From positions 1 through 61,453 of the forward strand of contig JAJTGQ010000041.1 of assembly GCA_021299455.1 (NCBI GenBank): a DNA stretch of 61,453 nt. The letters run 5' to 3'. A model generated the notes under the pieces. The model was not told where the DNA came from and searched no databases. It saw only the letters and a program-made list of their open reading frames with translations. Of the stretch, positions 40,369 to 49,644 are shown piece after piece (the first letter of the stretch is position 1; the number at the start of each line of letters is the position of its first letter). Both the position numbers and the translations under genes were made by a program. This DNA is from Flammeovirgaceae bacterium. Its GTDB lineage: Bacteria > Bacteroidota > Bacteroidia > Cytophagales > Cyclobacteriaceae.

Positions 40369-41262
40369 ATGCAACTCATCATCCAAAATCTCAACAAAAC
40401 CTACTCCAACGGAGTACAAGCGCTAAAAGATATCAATTTAACCATTAACCAAGGCATGTTTGGTTTGCTTGGCCCCAATGGCGCAGGCAAATCTTCGCTA
40501 ATGCGAACCATCGCCACGCTTCAAGAGGCAGACAGCGGTTCGATTCAACTAGGCGACATCAACGTACTCACTCAGAAGGAAGAGGTGCGGAAAACGTTAG
40601 GCTACTTGCCACAGGAGTTTGGGGTCTATCCAAAAGTAGATGCCGTGACCTTGTTGGATCACTTAGCGGTTTTGAAAGGTATTGTGGATAAGAAAGAAAG
40701 GAAAGCCGTAGTAGAAGCTCTCTTGCACAAAACGAACTTATGGGCAGCCAAAGACAAAAATCTGGGTGGTTACTCAGGCGGTATGAAACAACGATTTGGT
40801 ATAGCACAAGCGTTGCTGGCTAACCCAAAACTAATCATTGTAGACGAACCAACAGCTGGATTGGATCCGGCTGAGCGAAATCGTTTTTTGAATTTGCTTT
40901 CTGAACTGGGAGAAAATACCATCGTTATTCTTTCCACACACATCGTGGAAGATGTAAAGGAGCTTTGTACCGATATGGCCATTATAAACAAAGGGCAAGT
41001 TTTGTACAAAGGAAGTCCACTGGATGCTATTGCTGAAGTACAGGGTAAAGTGTGGAGTAAGCGAATTGCAAAAGCAGAACTGGAAGACTATCGAAAAAAT
41101 TTCAATATGATTTCGGAGCGCTTGATTGCTGGCCGGCCCGAGATCACCGTGTTGAGTGATGTTCAGCCTGATTCGACCTTTGAAAAGATGCAAGCCGACT
41201 TAGAAGATGTTTACTTCTCACATGTGTTCGGTTCAAATGCCACTGAAAAAATAGTAGCCTAA
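40369..41262 (+). CDS. ABC transporter ATP-binding protein
   Basis: The 297-residue protein has Walker A 'GLLGPNGAGKSSLMRT', signature 'LGGYSGGMKQRFGIAQAL', Walker B 'LIIVDEPTAGLDP' and an H-loop 'ILSTHIVEDV'. The C-terminal 80 residues are an extension of unknown role. It lies 12 bp before a permease/aminopeptidase fusion gene, which is its obvious membrane partner. The substrate is unknown. Confidence 0.93.
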   Translation: MQLIIQNLNKTYSNGVQALKDINLTINQGMFGLLGPNGAGKSSLMRTIATLQEADSGSIQLGDINVLTQKEEVRKTLGYLPQEFGVYPKVDAVTLLDHLAVLKGIVDKKERKAVVEALLHKTNLWAAKDKNLGGYSGGMKQRFGIAQALLANPKLIIVDEPTAGLDPAERNRFLNLLSELGENTIVILSTHIVEDVKELCTDMAIINKGQVLYKGSPLDAIAEVQGKVWSKRIAKAELEDYRKNFNMISERLIAGRPEITVLSDVQPDSTFEKMQADLEDVYFSHVFGSNATEKIVA

Positions 41263-41274
41263 CCCAATACTGCT

Positions 41275-44200
41275 ATGCTAAAAGAGATATTTTTATTCGA
41301 GTTGAGCTACCGTAAGAATCGAGCGGCCAACTATATTTATTTTGCCATCATCTTCCTCATTGCCTTTGGGGTAGTAGCGAGCCCTATTGTTAGTGTAAGT
41401 GGAGCTTCCGGCCAAATCAAAGCCAACTCACCATACGCGATTGCTAACATTACCAATGCAATGATATTTTCATTTATGATGATTACATCGGCCATCATGG
41501 GTGTTGCTATAGTGCGAGACTTTGATCACAACATGGAAGCACTGCTGTTTAGCACGCCCATGAAAAAGGTTCATTATCTGCTTGGGCGATTTGGAGGATC
41601 GTTTTTGGTACTGCTACTTATATTCAGTGGTATTTGGATGGGGTTAATGACCGGGTTTGCTGTAGGTAAATATGTGCCCTGGGAAGTAGATTGGAAAACG
41701 AAAGAGATACTTCCGTTTAATGCATGGGCTTATTTTCAACCCTTCCTGTATTATGGTGTAAGCAATTTGTTTATCATGGGTTCACTGTTCTTTATGGCAG
41801 GTGCGCTCGGCAGGAAAACAATTGTTATTTATACCCAAGGAATTATTCTTTTAGTGCTGTATAGCATTGCTGCCTCTTTTTTGGCAGACGTTGAGTGGAA
41901 AGAAACAGCAGCCTTGCTTGACCCTTTTGGTTCACAAACATTTGACTATGTCACTCGCTATTGGACTCCGGCTGAAAAGAATACGAAGCTTGTCCCACTG
42001 GAAGGCATCATGTTATACAATCGTCTGATTTGGGTTGGTTTTGGTGCACTCGCTTTAGTGGCCACCTACTATGGTTTCTCTTTTAATGTAGTTCGTAACT
42101 CTCTGATCAAAAGAAAACCATCCACTGTAAAGGACAAACCTAAGAAAACAGATGTGCAAATTCCCGTGGTGCATCAAGTAATCAACTGGAGTACCTACGT
42201 CAAGCAATTCATTAGGTTATCTATTTTCAATTTTAAGATTGTGATAAAAGAAATTCCATTCTTGGCAATTCTACTGACGGGTATGTTGCTATTAGTGGTG
42301 AATGCATTTAACATGAACCAATTGTATGGAACAAGTTCCTACCCTACCACTTATTCTATACTTGGGTTGCTAGATGGCTTTACGTTGTTCTTTATCATCA
42401 TCGCCATTTTTTATTCAGGTGAATTGGTGTGGAAAGAACGTGCAGTAAATTTTAATTTAATCATCGATGCGATGCCGATGCCGAGTTTTGTTAGTCTGTT
42501 AGCAAAATTTATGGGGATGGTATTCATCTATCTCATCATGCTTTTTGTCTTGATCATTTGTGGTGTGATCATACAGGCATCATATGGTTATTTCAAATTT
42601 GAGCTTCCTATTTACTTTAGCACACTTTACACCAGTACGTTAACCCTTCTTGTTCTTTATACACTTTTGGCAATTTTCATTCAGGTACTTGTTAACAATA
42701 AGTTTTTGGGCTTTGCGCTTTGCATCTTGTTTTTTATTGTACGCGGTGTGATGGGTGAACTTGGACTGGAGCATAACTTATGGCGATTTGCAAGTGGAAC
42801 GCTTGGAACGTTCTCGGACATGAATGTGTATGGCCACTACGTGCCTCCTTTTTCATGGTTTAAGGTGTATTGGTTTGCATTGGCAATGTTTCTTTTTTCC
42901 ATTGCTGTTATTTTTTCTGTAAGAGGTTCGGAAGCAGTCATGAAAATGCGTTGGAAAACCGGGAAACTTCGCCTAAACCGTTCTTTTCTTGTATTCTCGT
43001 TTTCGGTACTAGCTATATTTATTTTTTCGGGTTTTTACATTTACTACAACACATCCATCGTCAACAAATTTGTGAAATCGGATGACCAGGAAGACCTGCA
43101 AGAAGAATACGAACAAAAATTGAAGAAATATGATTTCGTTCCACAGCCGCGGATCATTGATACTAAACTCAAAGTTGACATCTATCCTTACTCGCGCGAT
43201 TTCGAGGCCGAAGGTTACTATTGGCTAAAAAATAAAACAGACCAACCCATTTCGGACATTCACATCCAACATAGCATTGACAATCAATTAATCATCAACT
43301 ATGTGAAGTTCAATCGAGAGGCGAAAGTGAAGGAAAATCCGGAACAATTCCGCTATTACGTCTATGAACTGGCGAGCCCACTCAATCCAGGTGACAGTAT
43401 TCAAATGAATTTCAAAGTGACATTCGATACAAAAGGATTTGAACAAGGAGCCAGCAATACCAATGTGGTTTTCAACGGTACCTTCTTCAATAATACCGCC
43501 TTCTTTCCAACCCTGGGCTACAACAGCGACTTCGAATTGGGAGATGATGACGAACGCAAAAAACGGAAGCTGAAAGAGAAGGAACGCATGATGGAGCGCA
43601 ACGACCCGCGAGGATTAGCGCAAAGTTTGTTTGGCGATGATGCCGATCATATTCGTTTTGAAATGCAGATCAGTACCGAAGGAGATCAGATCGCCATAGC
43701 GCCCGGCTATCTGCAAAAAGAATGGAAAGAAAATGGGCGGAACTATTTCTCCTACAAAATGGATGCCCCCATGTGTAACTTCTACTCGGTTGTTTCGGCT
43801 CGCTACGCCATCAAACGTGACAAGTGGAATGATATCAACTTAGAAATCTATTATCATCCGGGTCACGAATACAACCTGGATAAAATGATGGAGGGAATGA
43901 AAGATGCATTAGCTTATTATTCCAAAAACTTTGCTCCTTACCAATACCGTCAAGTGCGTATCATGGAGTTCCCGCGATATGCAACTTTTGCACAGTCATT
44001 TGCGAACACAATCCCCTTTTCAGAGGGCATCGGGTTCATTGCCAAAATTGACGACCCCGAAAAGGATATCGACTATGTCTATTACGTAACCGCCCATGAA
44101 GTGGCACATCAATGGTGGGGTCATCAAGTGATGGAGGCTGGCGTAAAAGGAAATGCGATGCTTTCCGAAAGTATGTCGCAATACTCTGCGTTAATGGTGC

Positions 44201-44874
44201 TTAAACATAAATTCACTCCGGAAATTTTAGAGCGGTATTTAAAGTATGAATTAGATCGTTATTTGGGTGGACGTGCGTTTGAACGAAAGAAGGAACAACC
44301 ACTAGAGTTTGTGGAAGGCCAGGGGTATATTCACTACCAAAAAGCCTCACTCATTTTCTTTGCTTTGCAAGATTACATTGGAGAAGATAGTGTTAATGCT
44401 GCGTTTAGAAGATACAATGCCACCTGGAGGTTTAAAGATGCGCCCTACCCTACTTCCGCAGACTTGCTAAAAGAAATCAAAAAAGTAACTCCGGATAGTT
44501 TGCAAAGTGTCATTCACGATATGTTTGAAACCATCACACTCTTTGAGAACAAAACAATAGAAGCCACCTACGTGGAAAAAGCCAAAGATCAATTTGAAGT
44601 GACGTTAAAAGTGTCAGCCGAAAAAATGCGGGCCGATAGCACCGGGTTAGAGTCATCCATTGCCATTAATGATTGGATTGACATTGGTGTGTATGGAAAG
44701 AATAAAGCTGGTAAGGACAGCCTGCTCTATTTGAAGAAACATAAGATCACCCAGAAGGAAAATACGTTTACGATCACTGTGAAGGACAAGCCACGAAAGG
44801 CGGGCATTGATCCATTGCATAAGTTGATTGACCGGCATTCGGATGACAACACGAAAGGCCTTGTAAAAAAGTAG
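41275..44874 (+). CDS. ABC transporter permease fused to M1-family aminopeptidase
   Basis: The 1199-residue protein has two blocks of about six membrane segments each (residues roughly 15-270 and 320-600), then a soluble region (about 620-1195) with an M1 metallopeptidase site. The zinc motif is 'YVTAHEVAHQWWGHQVMEAG' (H-E-x2-H), followed by the third ligand in 'MLSESMSQYSALMVL'. 'FAQSFANTIPFSEGIGF' corresponds to the substrate-recognition loop and 'GYIHYQKASLIFFAL' to the catalytic Tyr region. The peptidase probably faces the periplasm. This fusion is a known Bacteroidota architecture; its transported or processed substrate is not established. Confidence 0.92.
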   Translation: MLKEIFLFELSYRKNRAANYIYFAIIFLIAFGVVASPIVSVSGASGQIKANSPYAIANITNAMIFSFMMITSAIMGVAIVRDFDHNMEALLFSTPMKKVHYLLGRFGGSFLVLLLIFSGIWMGLMTGFAVGKYVPWEVDWKTKEILPFNAWAYFQPFLYYGVSNLFIMGSLFFMAGALGRKTIVIYTQGIILLVLYSIAASFLADVEWKETAALLDPFGSQTFDYVTRYWTPAEKNTKLVPLEGIMLYNRLIWVGFGALALVATYYGFSFNVVRNSLIKRKPSTVKDKPKKTDVQIPVVHQVINWSTYVKQFIRLSIFNFKIVIKEIPFLAILLTGMLLLVVNAFNMNQLYGTSSYPTTYSILGLLDGFTLFFIIIAIFYSGELVWKERAVNFNLIIDAMPMPSFVSLLAKFMGMVFIYLIMLFVLIICGVIIQASYGYFKFELPIYFSTLYTSTLTLLVLYTLLAIFIQVLVNNKFLGFALCILFFIVRGVMGELGLEHNLWRFASGTLGTFSDMNVYGHYVPPFSWFKVYWFALAMFLFSIAVIFSVRGSEAVMKMRWKTGKLRLNRSFLVFSFSVLAIFIFSGFYIYYNTSIVNKFVKSDDQEDLQEEYEQKLKKYDFVPQPRIIDTKLKVDIYPYSRDFEAEGYYWLKNKTDQPISDIHIQHSIDNQLIINYVKFNREAKVKENPEQFRYYVYELASPLNPGDSIQMNFKVTFDTKGFEQGASNTNVVFNGTFFNNTAFFPTLGYNSDFELGDDDERKKRKLKEKERMMERNDPRGLAQSLFGDDADHIRFEMQISTEGDQIAIAPGYLQKEWKENGRNYFSYKMDAPMCNFYSVVSARYAIKRDKWNDINLEIYYHPGHEYNLDKMMEGMKDALAYYSKNFAPYQYRQVRIMEFPRYATFAQSFANTIPFSEGIGFIAKIDDPEKDIDYVYYVTAHEVAHQWWGHQVMEAGVKGNAMLSESMSQYSALMVLKHKFTPEILERYLKYELDRYLGGRAFERKKEQPLEFVEGQGYIHYQKASLIFFALQDYIGEDSVNAAFRRYNATWRFKDAPYPTSADLLKEIKKVTPDSLQSVIHDMFETITLFENKTIEATYVEKAKDQFEVTLKVSAEKMRADSTGLESSIAINDWIDIGVYGKNKAGKDSLLYLKKHKITQKENTFTITVKDKPRKAGIDPLHKLIDRHSDDNTKGLVKK

Positions 44875-44885
44875 CGAGAAGAGAG

Positions 44886-44955
44886 CTAAAAGTTAAAAGT
44901 GTAAAGTTTAAGGTTTAAGGTTTCTAGCCTTTCACCTTTACACTTTCAACTTTAG
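44886..44955. repeat. Long imperfect inverted repeat
   Basis: Left arm 44886-44906 and right arm 44936-44955 pair over about 20 bp with one bulged A and one A/C mismatch (G-U on the other strand). Inside lies a TTTAAGG direct repeat. There is no T-tract, so it is not a standard terminator. It separates the M1-ABC gene from fabH. Confidence 0.6.
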
Positions 44956-45019
44956 ACAAATTCCTAACGCTCACTAGGAAACAATTCCTTAACTTCGCCT
45001 TCATTTTTAAAAGCACGTT

Positions 45020-46021
45020 ATGCATTCTTCTAAAATTGTAGGTGTGGGACATCATGTTCCTGAGGCAGTTATCACCAATCAGTACCTCACGACCATCATG
45101 GACACCACCGATGAGTGGATCATTGAGCGAACAGGTATTAAAGAAAGAAGATGGATAGATCCCTCAAAAGATACCGTGGCCAACATGGCCGCTAAGGCCT
45201 CAAGAATTGCATTGCAGCGAGCTAATCTTACAGAAAAAGACATCGATTTTATTGTTTTCGCAACCATCACCCCTGATTACTTTTTTCCAGGATCTGGCGT
45301 CCTGCTTCAGCGCGAACTTGGGTTAGACGGAAGTATTGGGGCCATTGACATACGTAATGCCTGTTCAGGATTCATCTATGCCCTTTCGGTTGCCGATCAG
45401 TTCATTAAAACGGGAATGTATAAAACTATTCTGGTTGTTGGAGCAGAGATACAGTCTACAGCAATAGATCCAACTACTCGAGGCCGAAACACTGCCGTGA
45501 TTTTTGCTGATGGCGCAGGAGCGGCTGTTTTGCAACGGTCTGACAATCCCGGAATACTTTCTACTCATTTGCATTCAGATGGCAATTTTGCAGAAGAGCT
45601 ATATGTGAGAGACCCTGGAAGCAGCCGCCCCAGAGAGGAAAGGCAACCAGAACAAATTCTCGACACGACACACTATAAAGTGGTCATGAACGGAAGTCTC
45701 GTTTTCAAACATGCTGTTGTTCGTTTCCTGGAAGTAATCCAGGAGGCACTGGCAGCGAACAAAATGAGCAAAGAAGATATCACGTTGCTTATACCCCACC
45801 AGGCAAATCTTCGTATCAGTCAATTCATCCAACACAAATTGGAGTTTTCCGATGATCGGGTGTACAACAATATCATGAGGTATGGTAATACGACAGCTGC
45901 TTCTATTCCGATCGCATTGAGCGAGGCTTGGGGTGAGGGAAAGATCAAAGAAAATGACGTACTTTGTTTGGCCGCCTTTGGAAGTGGTTTTACATGGGCC
46001 TCCGCATTGATTCGGTGGTAG
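45020..46021 (+). CDS. fabH: 3-oxoacyl-ACP synthase III
   Basis: FabH starts fatty acid synthesis by condensing acetyl-CoA with malonyl-ACP. The 333-residue protein has the Cys-His-Asn triad: Cys in 'DIRNACSGFIYALSVADQF', His in 'LLIPHQANLRIS' and Asn in 'RYGNTTAASIPIALSEAW'. 'TDEWIIERTGIKERR' near residue 35 is also typical. The gene is not next to plsX or other fab genes, so it may be a secondary FabH paralog with a different acyl preference. A TAACTTCG element lies 23 bp upstream. Confidence 0.92.
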   Translation: MHSSKIVGVGHHVPEAVITNQYLTTIMDTTDEWIIERTGIKERRWIDPSKDTVANMAAKASRIALQRANLTEKDIDFIVFATITPDYFFPGSGVLLQRELGLDGSIGAIDIRNACSGFIYALSVADQFIKTGMYKTILVVGAEIQSTAIDPTTRGRNTAVIFADGAGAAVLQRSDNPGILSTHLHSDGNFAEELYVRDPGSSRPREERQPEQILDTTHYKVVMNGSLVFKHAVVRFLEVIQEALAANKMSKEDITLLIPHQANLRISQFIQHKLEFSDDRVYNNIMRYGNTTAASIPIALSEAWGEGKIKENDVLCLAAFGSGFTWASALIRW

Positions 46022-46034
46022 ACTAGTCGGCCTT

Positions 46035-46070
46035 TCAAAATTTGTAAATCAAATTTTGAGTGTTAAACAC
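46035..46070. repeat. Two adjacent inverted repeats before the small 46092 gene
   Basis: TCAAAATTTG (46035-46044) and CAAATTTTGA (46050-46059) form a perfect 10-bp inverted repeat with a 5-base loop. It is followed at once by GTGTT-A-AACAC (46060-46070), a 5-bp inverted repeat. No T-tract follows. The layout suits a protein-binding site or a weak fabH terminator. Confidence 0.6.
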
Positions 46071-46091
46071 AAATGTTTTGAATGACACGAA

Positions 46092-46316
46092 ATGAAAACC
46101 GATTCTTATAATCCAAGTCCGCTAGAAGTTGATATGGCCAATGCGCTCTTTATCGTTCAAAAGGAGATAGAAAAGCATTTGCAAAACAATGAGATCGTGC
46201 ACGTGGAGACCAACATCAAGCGCGATAATCCGATGGTCAAGTTTAACTTACTAGACAAGGACGGAGATCCACATGAGATTGTCATACGAATCGTTCAACT
46301 ACCCGACAAGTTTTAG
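46092..46316 (+). CDS. Small conserved-looking hypothetical protein
   Basis: The 74-residue protein has an amphipathic N-terminal helix ('LEVDMANALFIVQKEIEKHL') and three predicted strands ('VHVETNIKRD', 'MVKFNLLDKD', 'HEIVIRIVQLPD'). There is no signal peptide or membrane segment, so it is probably cytoplasmic. I do not recognise a family. It follows fabH by 70 bp and ends by sharing a TTAG overlap with the convergent carotenoid gene. Confidence 0.6.
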   Translation: MKTDSYNPSPLEVDMANALFIVQKEIEKHLQNNEIVHVETNIKRDNPMVKFNLLDKDGDPHEIVIRIVQLPDKF

Positions 46317-46957
46317 TTTCCAAGTACAAAATGTGCCAACTGGAGGAGGCCGAAGAAACTGGCTTGCACAATGTACAGTGGCAACGCCAGGCGATTTTTT
46401 GACTCTACTTTAAGCCAATAGTAGGCACTGAGCATCACGCCCGAAGTAATCAACCATCCTACGTAGTTCTGAAGAGGTATTGCGCCCTGCTCCCAACTCC
46501 AAAAATCATATCGGATTGCAATCGGCTCAATCAGCCAATCCATAAACACGGCCAAACATGAGCCAATAATAATCTTCGCCCATGTTGGGATAGATACCCG
46601 ATCCAAGCCTGTAGCTACGCTGTAAATAATCAGCATCCAATTGAGGCCAATCACAATAGGTACGTTAAAAAGCTTTATCCCGAGCGTGTTCCCATATGAG
46701 TAACTACCAAACAAAAAGCCAAAGTTTACACCTAGGTACTCTACAAAAAATCCGAGCGAAAAGGTGAACCCGAAAAAATAGACCAGTGGCTTTAGCGCAG
46801 TAGTATGATGGCGCCAAAGCAAGAGGGCGGATAGTATCAAATTGAACGGTGTGAGCAACATGAACAGGTTGCTGTATGGCGACAATAGTCCGCAAAACCC
46901 CACGAAATGGAATATGATTAATACAACCAGCGAATAAGTAAAATTAGCATTCTTCAT
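46313..46957 (-). CDS. Carotenoid biosynthesis protein (CruF / DUF422-like)
   Basis: I start at 46957 ('MKNANFTYSLVVLI', 214 residues), as the Met 12 codons upstream adds only a polar tail. Seven hydrophobic segments fit an integral membrane enzyme. Family hallmarks are 'GFFVEYLGVNFGFLFGSYSY' (seen as EYLGVNFGFLFG), 'DWLIEPIAIRYDFWSWE' and 'PLQNYVGWLI'. In other bacteria the family hydrates the C-1' end of gamma-carotene or bisanhydrobacterioruberin. No other carotenoid gene is in the window. Confidence 0.85.
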   Translation of the reverse strand: MKNANFTYSLVVLIIFHFVGFCGLLSPYSNLFMLLTPFNLILSALLLWRHHTTALKPLVYFFGFTFSLGFFVEYLGVNFGFLFGSYSYGNTLGIKLFNVPIVIGLNWMLIIYSVATGLDRVSIPTWAKIIIGSCLAVFMDWLIEPIAIRYDFWSWEQGAIPLQNYVGWLITSGVMLSAYYWLKVESKNRLALPLYIVQASFFGLLQLAHFVLGN

Positions 46958-47138
46958 GGGTCGTAAACACTTATCAAATGAACCACTAAACACCTGATAA
47001 GTTTGAAAGATTCAAAAAATATTTCATAAACATTGGCTTAATAATCTTGATAAAAATAAATCCAACTGTTTTAGAAATTCTGCGACCGTCAATCAATAGA
47101 TGGGTTATTAGTTCTTGGAATTGTAATCCGGGCACTAT

Positions 47139-48221
47139 CTATTTCATGAACTCTGCGATCAATCGATGAAAATGATGAGTGCCCATCTCCCTGGTTACTG
47201 AATATCGACCGTGGTTGTAAAAGCGAGAACGAATACCTTTTTGTACGCTCTGAACGATTTCCTCATCCTCCAGTTCAACTTTGTGCAAGTCTGCCCCGGC
47301 ACCCTGCCTCTGCTTACTTTCATCCCAAACAAAAGTTAAAAAAGAGACCTTCGTTTTTTTGTTTGAAATAGGTTGAATAATATTTACCGACAATCCCCAA
47401 GGATAAAAATTAAACATCATGTTGGGAAACACCCAGAAATAATAGCCTGCCACATTCTTCCCATAGTCTGGTGATGTCGGAGGCAAATCAAAATTAAATC
47501 CATCGGGCTTTCCAATTCCTAACTGCAAACTTGAATAGGGAAAAAGTTCCACCGAATAATTTCCATAGTCAATTACAGAATTCAGCCCTGCATGCACAAA
47601 GGGAATGTGAAACCCTTCTAAATAATTTTCGCAATACAAGGCCCAGTGCGCATCAATCAGATAATCCTTTGAGAGTTCAGGATGAAAAACAAATTCATTC
47701 AATGGCATCCACGAAACCCGGTCAGCCATTTGTTTGAAAAATAAATCGGCATCAGCCTTTTTGTCAAGTGACGCAAACAAAAGTTTACCCCATTGATGAA
47801 TCGGTAGATTTACCAGATCGTCAGCTGTTGTTGGGAAATTTTTTACTTCTTTGAATTCCGGCATAGAACTGAACTTTCCGTTCAGATCAAATCTTCTTCC
47901 ATGATAGCGGCATCGGAGATCATTTACTTTGCATGGTTTGTCTACAATCAGATTGCCACGGTGTGTGCACACATTGGATAAACAATGCAAGTCGCCACTT
48001 TTATCTCGCGAAAGTAAAAGGGGTTCATTCAAAAATTCCTGAAGCAGACTTACCGGAGTCACCCACCCGTTGTCTTTTACCTGGTCGGCATCGCCTACAA
48101 AATGCCAGCTTTTCGAAAATATCTTTTCTTTAGACTCTCTGAAAAAGTGGGGATCAAGATAAAAGTCCGTGGAGATGGTTTTTGCTTGTGCAATATCTGG
48201 GTGAATATCGAAGACAGCCAT
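47139..48221 (-). CDS. Rieske non-heme iron oxygenase, alpha-subunit type
   Basis: The 360-residue protein has a Rieske [2Fe-2S] site: 'CTHRG' (Cys and His) and 'CRYHGRRF' 18 residues later. The catalytic domain carries the mononuclear iron site: 'NYLEGFHIPFVHAGL' (two His) with a later acidic residue. The family oxidises aromatic rings, or removes methyl groups from amines such as choline or carnitine derivatives. Substrate is unknown, and a partner reductase gene is not adjacent. Confidence 0.92.
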   Translation of the reverse strand: MAVFDIHPDIAQAKTISTDFYLDPHFFRESKEKIFSKSWHFVGDADQVKDNGWVTPVSLLQEFLNEPLLLSRDKSGDLHCLSNVCTHRGNLIVDKPCKVNDLRCRYHGRRFDLNGKFSSMPEFKEVKNFPTTADDLVNLPIHQWGKLLFASLDKKADADLFFKQMADRVSWMPLNEFVFHPELSKDYLIDAHWALYCENYLEGFHIPFVHAGLNSVIDYGNYSVELFPYSSLQLGIGKPDGFNFDLPPTSPDYGKNVAGYYFWVFPNMMFNFYPWGLSVNIIQPISNKKTKVSFLTFVWDESKQRQGAGADLHKVELEDEEIVQSVQKGIRSRFYNHGRYSVTREMGTHHFHRLIAEFMK

Positions 48222-48297
48222 TTTTAAAAATTAAATCTTTGAACTAACTATTTTACCACCTGATGTTCTTGAAAGCTGTCTCGAATTCAAAGGCATC

Positions 48298-48314
48298 TGA
48301 CCGCTTCAAGCGGT
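48298..48314. repeat. Short perfect palindrome
   Basis: GACCGCTT-C-AAGCGGTC forms a near-perfect hairpin in the gap between dnaN and the Rieske gene. No T-tract follows on either strand, so it is not a plain terminator. Confidence 0.6.
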
Positions 48315-48358
48315 CTGACGCCTACTTCCTAGGTAACATCACTTACCACCCCAATTAA

Positions 48359-48385
48359 CAAAAAAGCCACACGAATCGTATGGCT
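48359..48385 (-). terminator. Rho-independent terminator of dnaN
   Basis: On the minus strand a 9-bp stem (48385-48377 with 48373-48365, one G-U, loop ATT) is followed by a run of six U. It lies 27 bp past the dnaN stop. Confidence 0.87.
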
Positions 48386-48411
48386 CTTCACTATTCTATT
48401 TAAAAAAAATT

Positions 48412-49536
48412 CTATACATATTGGTTGAGCATCACTGGCATCACCAACATCAAAATATCCTCGTTCTTATCTTTTTCAGAAGGTGTAATCACCCCGGCCT
48501 TATTCGGTGCTGACATATTCAACTTAATCTGATCCACAGTGGCATTGCTCAGCATTTCTATCAAGAACTTTGCGTTGAAGCCAATCTCGATGTCTTCTCC
48601 TTCATGTTCGCAAGATAGGCGCTCGTTTGCTTCATTCGAGAAATCTAAATCTTCGGCAGACACAACCAATTCGCTACCTGTTATCTTCAATCTTACTTGG
48701 TGCGTTGTCTTATTGGCATAAATTGAAATACGTCTTAACGAACCCAGTAAATCCATGCGACTGATCGTCATCTTAATCGGATTGGAAGCTGGGATTACAT
48801 TTTCATAGTCGGGGAAACGCTCGTCAATCAATCGGCAGATCATGCGGATGTTTCCGAATTTGAAAAATGCGTTCGATAAGTTAAAATCAATACTTACATC
48901 TGTATTTTCAGATGGAAGTGTTGCCTTCAATAAGTTCAACGCTTTACGTGGAATAATGATGGCACTTCCATTATCAGACTTGATATCGGTTCTACGGTAG
49001 CGAACCAAGCGATGACCATCGGTAGCTACAAAAGTGGTATTCTTTTCTCCCAGATTTACATACACACCAGTCATAGCGGGGCGAAGTTCATCGCTGCTAG
49101 TAGCAAAAATGGTGTTGTTCACTGCTTTAGCCAATACCTCCGAAGAGATGGAAGCAGAAAAATCATTGGATACGGCTGGCACTTTAGGAAAGTCAGTGGC
49201 ATTCTCGCCCGCTAATTTATACCGCCCATTATCTGAACTAATTTCGATGCTGTAAGAAGCAGCATCTATGGAAAAAGTGACAGGTTGATCAGGTAGATTC
49301 TTTAACGTATCTAATAATATCCGAGCGGGCACCGCAATGCTTCCCTTCTCTTTTGACTCTACCATGATCTCGGTGATCATGGATGTCTGCAAATCAGAAG
49401 CTGTGACCGTCAGATTGCTCTTGTCTATTTCGAACAAAAAATTCTCAAGGATTGGAACAACCGGATTGGAGGTGATTACCCCATTGATATTAGAGAGCTG
49501 CTTGAGCAGGTAGCTGGAATTTACAATGAACTTCAT
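48412..49536 (-). CDS. dnaN: DNA polymerase III beta sliding clamp
   Basis: The beta clamp encircles DNA and holds polymerase III. The protein is 374 residues from 49536 ('MKFIVNSSYLLKQLSNINGV'), the standard DnaN opening; the frame extends 18 codons further but lacks family match. Family features include 'TDLQTSMITEIMVES'-like strands, 'FVATDGHRLVRYR' and the end 'DILMLVMPVMLNQYV'. dnaA and an origin are not seen nearby. It lies 108 bp downstream of the gld operon on the same strand. Confidence 0.95.
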   Translation of the reverse strand: MKFIVNSSYLLKQLSNINGVITSNPVVPILENFLFEIDKSNLTVTASDLQTSMITEIMVESKEKGSIAVPARILLDTLKNLPDQPVTFSIDAASYSIEISSDNGRYKLAGENATDFPKVPAVSNDFSASISSEVLAKAVNNTIFATSSDELRPAMTGVYVNLGEKNTTFVATDGHRLVRYRRTDIKSDNGSAIIIPRKALNLLKATLPSENTDVSIDFNLSNAFFKFGNIRMICRLIDERFPDYENVIPASNPIKMTISRMDLLGSLRRISIYANKTTHQVRLKITGSELVVSAEDLDFSNEANERLSCEHEGEDIEIGFNAKFLIEMLSNATVDQIKLNMSAPNKAGVITPSEKDKNEDILMLVMPVMLNQYV

Positions 49537-49644
49537 CAGAATCAGTGGTTTGTGTTTATAAAGGGCTGTAAAGTTAGAAAGAAAAACCAATCCTAAAAAT
49601 GAGATTTTAAGTATCTTCTCTGTGCCAACTCGTTGATAGCGAGG

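Noticed and set aside
48412-49536. dnaN as a sign of the replication origin
   Set aside because: No dnaA, no DnaA-box cluster and no AT-rich unwinding repeat were seen nearby; in this phylum dnaN is often apart from dnaA.
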